From Pseudomonas cavernae (lineage in GTDB: Bacteria > Pseudomonadota > Gammaproteobacteria > Pseudomonadales > Pseudomonadaceae), in the NCBI RefSeq assembly GCF_003595175.1, contig NZ_CP032419.1, positions 496,001 to 560,000 of the forward strand: DNA of 64,000 bases. The letters run 5' to 3'. Of the stretch, positions 15,426-24,373 are shown in pieces; positions within the stretch are counted from its first letter, which is position 1; every line of letters begins with the position of its first letter. Under the pieces are notes generated by a model, which did not search any database, was not told where the DNA came from, and saw nothing but the letters and a program-made list of their open reading frames with translations. Both the position numbers and the translations under genes were made by a program.

Positions 15426-16400
15426 ATGTCAGCCGGAAATCGTTTTCGCTTTACTGGCGTCGAATGCGTCAAGTTTGCGGTACAGGATGTCGCGGAAGCC
15501 TGTCGTTTCGCGTCCGACTGGGGCCTCACCTATATCGCTTCGACTGACCCCGAGATGAAGGTTTTCCGCGCCGTGGATGGCTCCGAAGTGCAGGTGTTCG
15601 CCGCCGACCCTTCGCGCATCGAGCGTACGCCGATCGGTGGTGGCAGCGGCCTGTGTGAGCTGGTGTTCGGCGTGGAAGATCAGCAGACCCTGGATGCCCT
15701 GCTCGACGAGCTGAGTAAGGACCGTCGCGCCGAGTTCGATGCCGAGGGTGTGCTGCACAGCGTCGATGACCTGGGCATCAACCTGGCTTTCCGCATTGCC
15801 CAGCGTCGTGCCGTCACCACTCAGGAGGTGACGCGCTACAACGCGCCGGGCCATGCCGAGCGCATCAATCGCCGGGCGCCGCGTTATGAGGCGGCCAAGC
15901 CCCGCGAGATCAGTCACATCGCCATCGGTGTGGACGACGCCGGTGAAGCGGTGCAGTTCTACCTCAAGCGCCTGGGCTTCATCGTCTCCGACCGTTACGC
16001 CAACCGCGGCGTGTTCATGCGCTGCTCGCCGGCGGGCAATCACCACCACGTGTTCTTCATGAACGCCAAGGTGCCCGGTACGCGCTTCAATCACCTGGCC
16101 TTCAAGGTGCGGGATATCCACGAGGTGATCGGCGGTGGCCAGCATGTCGAGTCGCTGGGCTGGAAGACCTTCGCCGGCCCCGGTCGCCACATCATTTCCT
16201 CCGCCTGCTTCTGGTACTTCCAGACGCCGTTCGGCGGCTCCTGGGAATACGCCGCCGACGAGGACATCGTGACCCCGGCATGGGAGGCGCAGGACTTCGC
16301 CGCCACGTCGCATGTCTTCACCGAGTGGACCTTCGGTCTGGAGAAGTCCGACGGCACCCTGAAAGGGCCGATCTCGGGGAGCAAGGAGAAGGCGCTCTAG
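15426..16400 (+). CDS. Type I extradiol ring-cleavage dioxygenase (second copy)
   Basis: A 324-residue two-domain VOC enzyme with iron ligands H164 (ISHIAIGV), H223 (FNHLAFKV) and E274 (GSWEYAAD). It heads an operon of hydrolases, FAD monooxygenase and lower meta-cleavage enzymes, so it most likely opens the ring whose product is then hydrolysed by one of the alpha/beta hydrolases downstream. Similarity to the protein at 12308-13264 is clear in the C-terminal domain (e.g. GPGRH..G/S..FWYF). Substrate specificity is not predictable. Confidence 0.9.
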   Translation: MSAGNRFRFTGVECVKFAVQDVAEACRFASDWGLTYIASTDPEMKVFRAVDGSEVQVFAADPSRIERTPIGGGSGLCELVFGVEDQQTLDALLDELSKDRRAEFDAEGVLHSVDDLGINLAFRIAQRRAVTTQEVTRYNAPGHAERINRRAPRYEAAKPREISHIAIGVDDAGEAVQFYLKRLGFIVSDRYANRGVFMRCSPAGNHHHVFFMNAKVPGTRFNHLAFKVRDIHEVIGGGQHVESLGWKTFAGPGRHIISSACFWYFQTPFGGSWEYAADEDIVTPAWEAQDFAATSHVFTEWTFGLEKSDGTLKGPISGSKEKAL

Positions 16401-16513
16401 TTCGCCGTTATCCCTCCCGAACCTGTCCGCCGCCCTGGCGGGGTCGCGCCAAGCGCTGCTCCCCGCCGTGGCGAGGCGGACGCAGCATTCTGCCGGCAAG
16501 AAGGAAGTCTCTC

Positions 16514-17410
16514 GTGTCCGCATCACGTTCTAGCGAAACCCCTTACTGGATCGAACTGCTGGATTGCCAGGTCCGCCAGATCCAGGGCAAGTACCGCACC
16601 CGCATCATCGAGGCCGGCAGCGGCCCGGCGCTGATCCTGCTGCATGGCACCGGTGGCCATGCGGAAAACTACGCCCGCAACATCGCCGAGCTGGCGCAGC
16701 ACTTCCATGTGATCGCCATGGACTTCCTCTGGCACGGCAAGTCGCAGACCGAGGGCTACGACCCCGAGATCATTCCCCTGCTGGTGGACCAGGTCATCGA
16801 CGTGATGGATCAGTTGGGCCTGCCGAACGCCTGTGTCGAAGGCCAGTCGCTGGGCGGCTGGGTAGCCATGCAACTGGCCCTGAACCACCCCGGGCGGGTC
16901 AACGCCCTGGTGCTGACCACCACCATGGGCTACACGCCGGACGCGGGCGCCATCGAGGGCTATGTCGAGCCGGACTGGGCCAGCAACCTGCCCAGCTCGC
17001 TGGAGGTGCTGCGCAACCCCAGCTTCGACAACGTGCACACGCGCATGGCGCGCATCCTGGCCAAGCCTGAGCGCCTGACCGACGAGGCCGTGCTGGTGCG
17101 CCAGGCCCTGTACCAGCAGCCCGCGCTAGCCGAAGTGCAGCAGCTGTTCATCGCCGAATACCTGGCCGGCGCAACCATCCGCCGGCATCTGGTCACCGAC
17201 GCGCTGGCCCGGCAGATCCGCCAGCCGACCCTGGTCTACTGGGGCGACCGCAACCGCACGCCGCCGGCGCTGGGGCTGCATATCTCGCAGCAGGTGCAGA
17301 ACGGCACCTTCCACTGTGCACAAGACACCGGGCACTGGGCGCAGTTCGAGAGTGCCCCCGAGCATAACCAGGTCGTGGCTGCCTTCTGCAAAGAACAGCT
17401 GCAGGCATAA
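16514..17410 (+). CDS. Alpha/beta hydrolase, probable meta-cleavage product (C-C bond) hydrolase
   Basis: A GTG start at 16514 with GGAAG upstream is chosen because the upstream extension of the frame overlaps the extradiol gene and has no hydrolase character. The 298-residue product has the catalytic triad S112 (EGQSLGGW), D245 (WGDRN) and H274 (DTGHWAQFE) and the oxyanion motif LLHGTGGH. The arrangement matches MhpC/BphD-type hydrolases that split ring-opened 2-hydroxy-6-oxo-dienoates. It follows the extradiol gene by 113 bp. A second, more XylF/DmpD-like hydrolase lies downstream. Confidence 0.88.
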   Translation: MSASRSSETPYWIELLDCQVRQIQGKYRTRIIEAGSGPALILLHGTGGHAENYARNIAELAQHFHVIAMDFLWHGKSQTEGYDPEIIPLLVDQVIDVMDQLGLPNACVEGQSLGGWVAMQLALNHPGRVNALVLTTTMGYTPDAGAIEGYVEPDWASNLPSSLEVLRNPSFDNVHTRMARILAKPERLTDEAVLVRQALYQQPALAEVQQLFIAEYLAGATIRRHLVTDALARQIRQPTLVYWGDRNRTPPALGLHISQQVQNGTFHCAQDTGHWAQFESAPEHNQVVAAFCKEQLQA

Positions 17411-17424
17411 ATAAGGAAACAAGC

Positions 17425-17868
17425 ATGTCGACATCCAACCTCAATCCAGTCGGCCGCTGGGAGATCCTCTCCTGGGAGCAGGCCTTCGACGACGGCCGCC
17501 GCGAGCTGCCCATGGGCGAGCACCTGCACGGCTTCATCCTCTACACCGCCGGCGGCCACATGGCCTGCATGATCGCCGCGGCCGAGCGGCCGAACTTCGA
17601 GACCGGCGGCCAGTGGAATGCCAGCGATGCGGAAAAGGCCCGTGCCTACAACAGCATGCTGGCCTATGGCGGGCGCTACGAGATTGAGGCTGACGTCATC
17701 ACCCACAAGGTCGACATCAGCATGTTCCCCAACTGGCAAGGCGGGGCGCAGAAGCGTCGTTTCGAGGTCAATGCCGACGGCACCCTGACCCTCAGCGCGC
17801 GCCTTGAAGAGGGTACCCCACAGGCGCGTACCGCCCGCCTGGTCTGGCGCCGTGCCGACGTGCAGTGA
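17425..17868 (+). CDS. Lipocalin-like domain protein
   Basis: A 147-residue soluble protein with no signal peptide. The opening NPVGRWEILSWEQAFDDGRR and the internal GFILYTAGGHMACMI resemble the small Lipocalin_5 family, predicted beta-barrels that bind small molecules. It is 14 bp after the first hydrolase and 12 bp before the second, so it is certainly co-expressed with ring-fission enzymes. It could bind, isomerise or shuttle a pathway intermediate. No activity is known to me for this family in such a pathway. Confidence 0.8.
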   Translation: MSTSNLNPVGRWEILSWEQAFDDGRRELPMGEHLHGFILYTAGGHMACMIAAAERPNFETGGQWNASDAEKARAYNSMLAYGGRYEIEADVITHKVDISMFPNWQGGAQKRRFEVNADGTLTLSARLEEGTPQARTARLVWRRADVQ

Positions 17869-17880
17869 ACAAGGGAAAAC

Positions 17881-18717
17881 ATGATGAATAGCCCAGTGAG
17901 CAATCCCGAGATCGGCCTGAGCATCCAGACCGGCAACATCCTGACCAACTACCACGATGTCGGCAGCGGCGAGCCGGTGCTGTTGCTGCACGGCTCCGGG
18001 CCGGGCGTCAGCGCCTGGGCCAACTGGCGCCTGCCGATCCAGAGCCTGAGTGCCGACTTCCGCCTGCTGGCGCCGGACCTGGCCGGCTTCGGCTACACCC
18101 AGGTGCCGGACGACATCGTCTATTCGCGCCAGGTCTGGCTGGAGCAGATAGTCGCCTTCATGGATGCCATGGGCGTGGATAAGGCCAACGTCATCGGCAA
18201 CTCGTTCGGCGGCTCGATGGCCCTGGCCCTGGCCATCCATCATCCGGAGCGGGTCAACAAGCTGATCCTGATGGGTAGCGTGGGCGTGCCCTTCGAGCTG
18301 ACCGCCGGCCTCGATGCGGTGTGGGGCTACGAGCCGAGCGAAGAGAACATGCGCGCCATCATGCGCATCTTCGCCTACGACCAGCAGCTGGTCGGCGACG
18401 ACCTGGTGCGCATGCGCTACGAGGCGAGCAAGCGCGCCGGCGTGCACGAGGCCTATTCGAGCATGTTCCCGGCCCCGCGCCAGCGCTGGGTCGAAGCCAT
18501 GTCGCATCCCGAAGCGGACGTACGCGGCATCCAGCACAAGACCCTGATGGTGCATGGCCGCGACGACAAGGTCATTCCGCTGTCGACCTCCGAGACCCTG
18601 CTGCAGTGGATCGACAACAGCCAGCTGCACATCTTCGGCCGCTGCGGCCACTGGACGCAGATCGAGCACGCCGCGGCGTTCTGCCAGCTGGCGGCGAATT
18701 TCCTCAAGGCCGCCTGA
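17881..18717 (+). CDS. Meta-cleavage product hydrolase (XylF/DmpD/TodF-like)
   Basis: A 278-residue alpha/beta hydrolase of the 2-hydroxymuconate-semialdehyde hydrolase type. The oxyanion motif is LLHGSGPGVSAWANW, the nucleophile S108 lies in GNSFGG, the acid near D228 in HGRDDKV and the histidine H257 in CGHWTQIEH, all hallmarks of XylF/DmpD/BphD. It converts the ring-opened product to 2-oxopent-4-enoate plus an acid, feeding the hydratase encoded 1.2 kb downstream. Spacing to the lipocalin-like gene is 12 bp. Confidence 0.9.
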   Translation: MMNSPVSNPEIGLSIQTGNILTNYHDVGSGEPVLLLHGSGPGVSAWANWRLPIQSLSADFRLLAPDLAGFGYTQVPDDIVYSRQVWLEQIVAFMDAMGVDKANVIGNSFGGSMALALAIHHPERVNKLILMGSVGVPFELTAGLDAVWGYEPSEENMRAIMRIFAYDQQLVGDDLVRMRYEASKRAGVHEAYSSMFPAPRQRWVEAMSHPEADVRGIQHKTLMVHGRDDKVIPLSTSETLLQWIDNSQLHIFGRCGHWTQIEHAAAFCQLAANFLKAA

Positions 18718-18755
18718 TCCGGCCGCGCCTCCCACAAGAACAAGGAACAAGCGTT

Positions 18756-19889
18756 ATGGCCAGCAAAGCAGCACAGAAGATTCTGATCGTCGGCGCCGGC
18801 ACCGCCGGCATGTCGGCAGCGATCACCCTCAAGCGCATCGGCGTCGACGTGGACATGGTCGACATCAACCCGAACTGGGGCGCCCTGGGCGCCGGTCTGA
18901 CCATCACCGGTCCGACCCTGCGTGCCCTGCACCAGCTCGGCGTGTACCAGGACATGGTCGACGAGGCCTACGTCGGCGAAGGCATCCAGGTGTGCAACAC
19001 CCAGGGCGAGCCGCTGCGCAAGCTGGCCACGCCTATGCCCTCCGGCAGCCCGACCGCGAGCAGCGGCGGCATCATGCGCCCGACCCTGCACCATATTCTC
19101 GCGCGCCACGCCAAGGCCGGCGGCACGCCGATCCGCCTGGGCCTGACGGTCGATGCGCTGAAGCAGGATGCCGAGGGTGTCGACGTGACGTTCAGCGACG
19201 GCAGCCAGGGTCGTTACGACATGGTGCTGGGCTCCGACGGCGTGTTCTCCCGCGTGCGAGGCCTGATCTTCCCCGCTGCGCCCAAGGCCGAGTACACCGG
19301 GCAGAGCTGCTGGCGTCTGTTCCTGCCGCGCCCGGCGAGCATCGAGCGGCGCACCTATTTCCTTGGCGGCCCGCACAAGGTCGGTTTCACCCCGGTCTCC
19401 GACACCGACATGTACATGTTCCTGCTGGAGCGCACGCCGCAGGTGTTCATCCAGCCGGACCAGTTCCATATCGAACTGGCCAAGCGCATGGAAGGCTACG
19501 GCGGCATCCTCGACGAGATTCGCCGGTCGCTCAGCGAGAAGGACAACCCGGCGATCAATTTCCGTCCGCTGGAAGCCTTCATCCTGCCGGCGCCCTGGTA
19601 TCAGGGGCGTGTGCTGCTGATCGGCGATTCCGCGCACCCGACCACGCCGCAGTTGGCTTCCGGCGCCGGCATGGGCATCGAGGACGCCCTGGTGCTGGCC
19701 GATGAGATGACCAAGGCAGACAGCGTCAGCGAGGTCTATGCGCGCTTCATGGAACGCCGCGAAGGCCGTTGCCGCCTGGTCACCGAATGCTCCATGGAGC
19801 TCGGTCGTCTGGAGCAGGCCCGTGCGCCGGTCGAGGCGCAGACCGCGGTGGTCGAGCGCGCACTGCTCAAGCTCAGCGAGCCTATTTGA
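18756..19889 (+). CDS. FAD-dependent aromatic monooxygenase (first copy)
   Basis: The ATG at 18756 follows AAGGAACAA and opens directly into the dinucleotide-binding fold IVGAGTAG (G13, G15, G18). The DG motif is at 161-162 (GSDGVFSRVR) and the GD motif at 290-291 (LLIGDSAHPTTPQ). At 377 residues it has the size of class A flavoprotein hydroxylases such as 6-hydroxynicotinate 3-monooxygenase, urate hydroxylase HpxO or salicylate hydroxylase. In this operon it would hydroxylate (or oxidatively decarboxylate) a phenolic intermediate to the catechol for the extradiol enzyme. A close paralogue lies at 30490. Confidence 0.9.
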   Translation: MASKAAQKILIVGAGTAGMSAAITLKRIGVDVDMVDINPNWGALGAGLTITGPTLRALHQLGVYQDMVDEAYVGEGIQVCNTQGEPLRKLATPMPSGSPTASSGGIMRPTLHHILARHAKAGGTPIRLGLTVDALKQDAEGVDVTFSDGSQGRYDMVLGSDGVFSRVRGLIFPAAPKAEYTGQSCWRLFLPRPASIERRTYFLGGPHKVGFTPVSDTDMYMFLLERTPQVFIQPDQFHIELAKRMEGYGGILDEIRRSLSEKDNPAINFRPLEAFILPAPWYQGRVLLIGDSAHPTTPQLASGAGMGIEDALVLADEMTKADSVSEVYARFMERREGRCRLVTECSMELGRLEQARAPVEAQTAVVERALLKLSEPI

Positions 19890-19964
19890 TCCGTGCGCCG
19901 TCGGCGCTCCCCGCTCTGTCGCGGGGGCGCCATGCGCTATCAGAACAAACATGAGGGGGTACAT

Positions 19965-20753
19965 ATGGCGATTCAACAAGCAGAACTGCAAGGCATCAGT
20001 GCCGACCTGTACAACGCGCTGCGCAAGGCCGAGAGCATTGCGCCGCTGACCGAGCGGCATCCAGAGATGACCATCGAGGATGCCTATGCGATCCAGCAAT
20101 ACCTGATCGCCCAGCGCCTGGACGATGGTGAGCGCATCATCGGCAAGAAGATCGGCGTGACCAGTCAGGCGGTGATGAACCTGCTGGGGGTCAACCAGCC
20201 GGACTTCGGCATCCTCACCGATGCCATGACCTACAACTCCGGCGAAGTCATCCCGATGGCCGCGCTGATCCAGCCCAAGGCCGAGGGCGAGCTGGCCTTC
20301 GTGCTGAAACACGACCTGCAAGGGCCGGGCGTGACCGTGGCCGACGTGCTGCGCGCCACCGAAGGCGTGATGGTGTGCTTCGAGATCGTCGACTCGCGCA
20401 TCCAGGACTGGAAGATCCGCATCCAGGACACCATCGCCGACAACGCCTCCTGCGGCGTGTTCGTGCTCAGCGACCGCCTGGTGCCGGTGGGCGAGGTGGA
20501 CTTGAGCCTGTGCGGCATGGTCCTGGAGAAGAACGGCGAGATAGTCGCCACCGGCGCAGGTGCGGCCTCCATGGGCTCGCCGGCGGTGGCGGTGGCCTGG
20601 CTGGCCAACACCCTGGGCCGTCTGGGCATGTCGCTGAAGGCCGGTGAGGTGATTCTTTCCGGCTCGCTGGGGCCGATGATCCCGGTGGGCGCGGGCGATA
20701 ACCTGCGCGTGTCCATCGGTGGTGTCGGCAGTTGCTCGGTGCGCTTCGCCTGA
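19965..20753 (+). CDS. dmpE: 2-oxopent-4-enoate hydratase (DmpE/MhpD type)
   Basis: The ATG at 19965 is chosen because GAGGGGG precedes it; upstream in-frame starts are arginine-rich and not part of the family. The 262-residue protein carries family signatures IIGKKIGVTSQAVMNLLGVNQPDFG and the metal-binding region around PKAEGELAFVL..CFEIVDSRI. It hydrates 2-oxopent-4-enoate (2-hydroxypenta-2,4-dienoate) to 4-hydroxy-2-oxovalerate, the substrate of the aldolase at 23095. A decarboxylase of the same superfamily (DmpH) is the main alternative, but the operon has no tautomerase/dehydrogenase branch. Confidence 0.88.
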   Translation: MAIQQAELQGISADLYNALRKAESIAPLTERHPEMTIEDAYAIQQYLIAQRLDDGERIIGKKIGVTSQAVMNLLGVNQPDFGILTDAMTYNSGEVIPMAALIQPKAEGELAFVLKHDLQGPGVTVADVLRATEGVMVCFEIVDSRIQDWKIRIQDTIADNASCGVFVLSDRLVPVGEVDLSLCGMVLEKNGEIVATGAGAASMGSPAVAVAWLANTLGRLGMSLKAGEVILSGSLGPMIPVGAGDNLRVSIGGVGSCSVRFA

Positions 20754-20857
20754 AGCCCCTGGCATGCTGGTGAACGCCATGCAGCACTGACTGCGAGCCG
20801 GCACTGCGGCAGTGCCGGCGCCTTAATCCGGCCGCAGAACAAGACAAGGAAGGCGAG

Positions 20858-21592
20858 ATGGGCAGGCGTTGGGTTGAAGCGCTGGCGGGGACATTGCTGC
20901 TGTTGTCCCTGCAGGTACAGGCGCAGGAAAACCAACTGGATCGCATCCAGTTGCTGCGCAGCGAGAGTTATCGCGCGGTTTCCATCGTACTGCTGAGCTA
21001 CAACGCTTTTTCCCGAACCCTGGCGCCCGACCGGCGCGACGAGTATCTGGGCAGCCTGGAGAAAATGGCGGCGGTCATGGGCGATCCCGGTCTGGCCACC
21101 CTCGAGGACGAGTTTGCCGAGTTCGCCGGGGCGATTCGGAGCCTGGACGAAAATGCCCGGGATGTTGCGCTGGTGTCGGTCAACCAGGCGCTGTCGGCGC
21201 AGGCGAAGCTGATCACCGCCGCCGGCGAACTGTATGCCAGCCGGCAAACCGCTGATTCAGCGCGCAAGCAGCGCCTGCATGCCTTGAGTGTCGCCAACGG
21301 GCAGATGCTGATCAGCTACCAGATGCGCCCCTACGGCGGCCTGGTGCTCTATCCCGGCCTGTTGTTGAACGAGGAGTCGCTGCTGGCGCTCGATGGGCAA
21401 ATTACAGCTGGCCTCGAACTCTTGCGCCAGGACGGCATGCAGCCTGAGCGCGATATCGACAGCATGCAGCGTAACTACCGCTATGTTCGCCCCAAGTTCT
21501 TCGATGCCCAGAAGGAGTTCGCCGCCTATGTGGTGGACCACTATCTGGGGCAGAACATGGAGCGGTTGGATGCTTTTGCCGGCCGCCTCTGA
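20858..21592 (+). CDS. Exported helical protein of unknown function
   Basis: A 244-residue protein with an AAGGAAGG ribosome site, a signal peptide (MGRRWVEALAGTLLLLSLQVQA) and a mature part that is almost entirely alpha-helical by composition, with repeated heptad-like segments such as LGSLEKMAAVMGDPGLATLEDEFAEFAG. It ends in amphipathic helices. No motif or family is recognised. It sits between the hydratase and the acylating aldehyde dehydrogenase, so it is likely co-transcribed with them and may act in the periplasm. Confidence 0.7.
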   Translation: MGRRWVEALAGTLLLLSLQVQAQENQLDRIQLLRSESYRAVSIVLLSYNAFSRTLAPDRRDEYLGSLEKMAAVMGDPGLATLEDEFAEFAGAIRSLDENARDVALVSVNQALSAQAKLITAAGELYASRQTADSARKQRLHALSVANGQMLISYQMRPYGGLVLYPGLLLNEESLLALDGQITAGLELLRQDGMQPERDIDSMQRNYRYVRPKFFDAQKEFAAYVVDHYLGQNMERLDAFAGRL

Positions 21593-21854
21593 GCGCTTCC
21601 GCCAGCCCCAATCCTGCTTATTTGCATGCCCTGCGCCAAAGGCCGTCCGGGCCGGTTCTCGCTGCGCAGGGCCACCATGCGATTTCGGGATAACTGCTTT
21701 GCCCGACGCTGTCTGGCTCGTGTTGCGGGTCGGTTCGTATGCTGGAAGCAGCGTGGCGTTACTGCCGTTCGCCTTGCGCCCTGAGTTATGAACAACCCTG
21801 GGGCGCAGTGCCGAGCAAAAAGAGTGTCGACAACAACAAGAAGGAGACAAGGGT

Positions 21855-22085
21855 ATGAGCTTTGCGATCAAAGAATCGATCCTGGCCGGGATCATCGGCG
21901 GCATCATCGCGGCGATCCTGGCTTTTGCAGTCAACCATTTCATCGTGCCCTTCCCGCAGAGCGTTCTCGACAACTCGCTGGGCAATGGCATCAGCGGATT
22001 CGTCAGCGGTCTGCTGAGCGGCTTCATCGGCGTCTATCTGGTCTTGAAAAAAATGTCTGGCAAGGACGGCGCGGCTCTGCGCTGA
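21855..22085 (+). CDS. Small two-helix membrane protein
   Basis: A 76-residue product with an AAGGAGACA ribosome site. Two hydrophobic helices are evident: residues about 7-31 ([19 protein letters not shown]) and 45-64 ([20 protein letters not shown]), both rich in small residues, followed by a basic tail. It lies 57 bp before the acetaldehyde dehydrogenase start. No family is recognised. The 262-bp gap before it (21593-21854) shows no other feature. Confidence 0.65.
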   Translation: MSFAIKESILAGIIGGIIAAILAFAVNHFIVPFPQSVLDNSLGNGISGFVSGLLSGFIGVYLVLKKMSGKDGAALR

Positions 22086-22141
22086 AAGGCCTTGCCGATG
22101 AAGTTTCGGCTGGGAAATCTGGATTGACTGTTGGGGTTCGT

Positions 22142-23083
22142 ATGAAAACAAAGCTGAAAGTCGCAATCATCGGCTCGGGCAATATCGGCACCGACCTGAT
22201 GATCAAGATCCTGCGTAACGGCAAGAATCTGGAAATGGGCGCCATGGTCGGTATCGACCCGGCATCCGATGGTCTGGCACGCGCATCACGAATGGGCGTT
22301 GCCATCACTCATGAAGGCGTCGAGGGTTTGACCCGCCTGCCGGTGTTCCAGGACATCGACTTCGTCTTCGATGCAACCAGCGCTAGTGCTCATGTGAAGA
22401 ACGACGCGTTCCTGCGGGGCCACAAGCCCGGTATTCGCATGATCGATCTAACGCCGGCGGCTATCGGGCCTTACTGTGTCCCGGTGGTCAATCTCGAGCA
22501 CAACCTGCACGAGAGCAACGTGAACATGGTCACCTGTGGCGGTCAGGCCACCATTCCGATGGTGGCGGCTGTTTCACGGGTGGCCAAGGTTCATTACGGC
22601 GAAATCATCGCCTCGATTTCCAGCAAGTCGGCGGGGCCTGGCACCCGTGCCAACATCGATGAGTTCACCGAGACGACCTCAAAGGCCATCGAAGTGATCG
22701 GCGGTGCCCAGAAGGGCAAGGCCATCATCATCATGAACCCGGCTGAGCCACCGTTGATCATGCGCGACACCATCTACACGCTGTCCGACCCGGCCGATCA
22801 GGACAAGGTCGAGGTGTCCATCGAGGAGATGGCCGCAGCGGTGCAGTCTTACGTGCCGGGCTACCGCCTCAAGCAGAAGGTGCAGTTCGACGTCATCCCG
22901 GCTTCCGCACCGTTGAACATTCCTGGCTTGGGTCATCTGTCGGGTTTGAAGACTTCCGTGTTCCTCGAAGTCGAAGGGGCTGCCCACTATCTGCCGGCAT
23001 ACGCCGGTAACCTCGACATCATGACCTCCGCTGCGCTGGCTACGGCCGAGCGCATGGCCGAGTCGATGCTGCAGAACGCCTAA
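22142..23083 (+). CDS. dmpF: Acetaldehyde dehydrogenase (acylating)
   Basis: The 313-residue protein has the N-terminal NAD-binding motif [13 protein letters not shown], the catalytic cysteine in [13 protein letters not shown] and the conserved [17 protein letters not shown] segment of the DmpF/BphJ/MhpF family. Length is normal. It converts acetaldehyde, NAD+ and CoA to acetyl-CoA. It is encoded 12 bp before the aldolase, with which it forms a substrate-channelling complex in known systems. The start at 22142 matches the family N-terminus (KLKVAIIG), although its ribosome site (TTGGGG) is modest. Confidence 0.95.
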   Translation: MKTKLKVAIIGSGNIGTDLMIKILRNGKNLEMGAMVGIDPASDGLARASRMGVAITHEGVEGLTRLPVFQDIDFVFDATSASAHVKNDAFLRGHKPGIRMIDLTPAAIGPYCVPVVNLEHNLHESNVNMVTCGGQATIPMVAAVSRVAKVHYGEIIASISSKSAGPGTRANIDEFTETTSKAIEVIGGAQKGKAIIIMNPAEPPLIMRDTIYTLSDPADQDKVEVSIEEMAAAVQSYVPGYRLKQKVQFDVIPASAPLNIPGLGHLSGLKTSVFLEVEGAAHYLPAYAGNLDIMTSAALATAERMAESMLQNA

Positions 23084-23094
23084 GGAGATCCCCC

Positions 23095-24126
23095 ATGACC
23101 TTCAATCCCGGCAAGAAGCTGTATATCTCCGATGTGACCCTGCGCGATGGCAGCCACGCGATCCGCCACCAGTACTCGATCAAGAACGTCCAGGACATCG
23201 CCCGTGCGCTGGACCAGGCCAAGGTCGACTCCATCGAAGTCACCCACGGCGATGGCCTGCAAGGCTCCAGCTTCAACTACGGCTTTGGTGCGCATACTGA
23301 CCTGGAGTGGATCGAGGCAGCCGCCGAGGTGATCGAATACGCCAAGATCACCGTGCTGCTGCTGCCCGGCATCGGTACCGTCCACGACCTCAAGGCGGCG
23401 TATGAGGCGGGGGCGCGTTCGGTACGTATCGCCACCCATTGCACCGAGGCGGATGTATCCCGGCAGCACATCGAATACGCCCGTGAACTGGGTATGGACA
23501 CCGTTGGCTTCCTGATGATGAGCCACATGATCCCGGCTGAGCAGCTGGCGGCCCAGGGCAAGCTGATGGAGAGCTACGGTGCCCAGTGCATCTACATGGC
23601 TGACTCCGGTGGCGCGATGAACATGCAGGACATCCGTGACCGCATGCGCGCCTTCAAGGCGGTGCTCAATCCCGAGACCCAGACCGGCATGCACGCGCAC
23701 CACAACCTCAGCCTGGGTGTGGCCAACTCGATCACGGCGGTGGAAGAGGGCTGCGACCGCATCGATGCCAGCCTGGCTGGAATGGGCGCGGGTGCTGGCA
23801 ACGCGCCGTTGGAGGTGTTCATCGCCGCGGCTGAGCGTCTGGGCTGGAACCACGGCACCGATCTGTACCGCCTGATGGACGCCGCTGACGACCTGGTTCG
23901 TCCGTTGCAGGATCGCCCGGTGCGCGTTGACCGCGAAACCCTGGCCCTGGGCTACGCAGGCGTGTACTCCAGCTTCCTGCGGCACGCCGAAGTCGCCGCC
24001 GCCAAGTACGGGCTGAAGACCCTCGACATCCTGGTCGAACTGGGTCGGCGGCGCATGGTCGGCGGCCAGGAAGACATGATCGTCGACGTGGCCCTCGACC
24101 TGCTGGCCGCGCGCACGCCTAGCTGA
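23095..24126 (+). CDS. dmpG: 4-hydroxy-2-oxovalerate aldolase
   Basis: A 343-residue DmpG/BphI/MhpE aldolase with an AAGGAGAT ribosome site. The active-site TLRDGSHA near residue 17 and the metal-binding histidines in GMHAHHNLS are intact, as is the C-terminal communication domain ([18 protein letters not shown]). It splits 4-hydroxy-2-oxovalerate into pyruvate and acetaldehyde, which passes to the preceding enzyme. It is the last gene of the meta-cleavage operon. Confidence 0.96.
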   Translation: MTFNPGKKLYISDVTLRDGSHAIRHQYSIKNVQDIARALDQAKVDSIEVTHGDGLQGSSFNYGFGAHTDLEWIEAAAEVIEYAKITVLLLPGIGTVHDLKAAYEAGARSVRIATHCTEADVSRQHIEYARELGMDTVGFLMMSHMIPAEQLAAQGKLMESYGAQCIYMADSGGAMNMQDIRDRMRAFKAVLNPETQTGMHAHHNLSLGVANSITAVEEGCDRIDASLAGMGAGAGNAPLEVFIAAAERLGWNHGTDLYRLMDAADDLVRPLQDRPVRVDRETLALGYAGVYSSFLRHAEVAAAKYGLKTLDILVELGRRRMVGGQEDMIVDVALDLLAARTPS

Positions 24127-24186
24127 TCGATACGCGCTCCACTCCTGGCGCGGGAGGTCTCTTCCCATTGCCACACCCGGCCCCGT

Positions 24187-24326
24187 CAGGCCGTGTGAAA
24201 ACTACTGCGCTCGGTTATGCGGCGTTAAAAACAGGCTCAAAATGCTCATTTACAGCTCGTAAACTGCGCTTTTTCGCCTGTTTTTGCCTTGCCTAACCTT
24301 CGCTCGCTACGTTTTCACACAGCCTG
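24187..24326. repeat. Interspersed palindromic repeat, copy 1
   Basis: A 140-bp element bounded by a 16-bp inverted repeat (CAGGCCGTGTGAAAAC at 24187 against 24311-24326, 15 of 16 match). It contains the core CTCATTTACAGCTCGTAAAC, which recurs almost unchanged at 25618 and 46822 in the same orientation, and ends with TTGCC units before CTTCGCTCGCTACGTTTT. It fills the gap between the aldolase and the Bcr-type pump. No coding potential. Confidence 0.8.
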
Positions 24327-24373
24327 CCGTGCCGGGTTTTTTCTTGCCATTCTTCACTCCAAGGAAATCTGCC

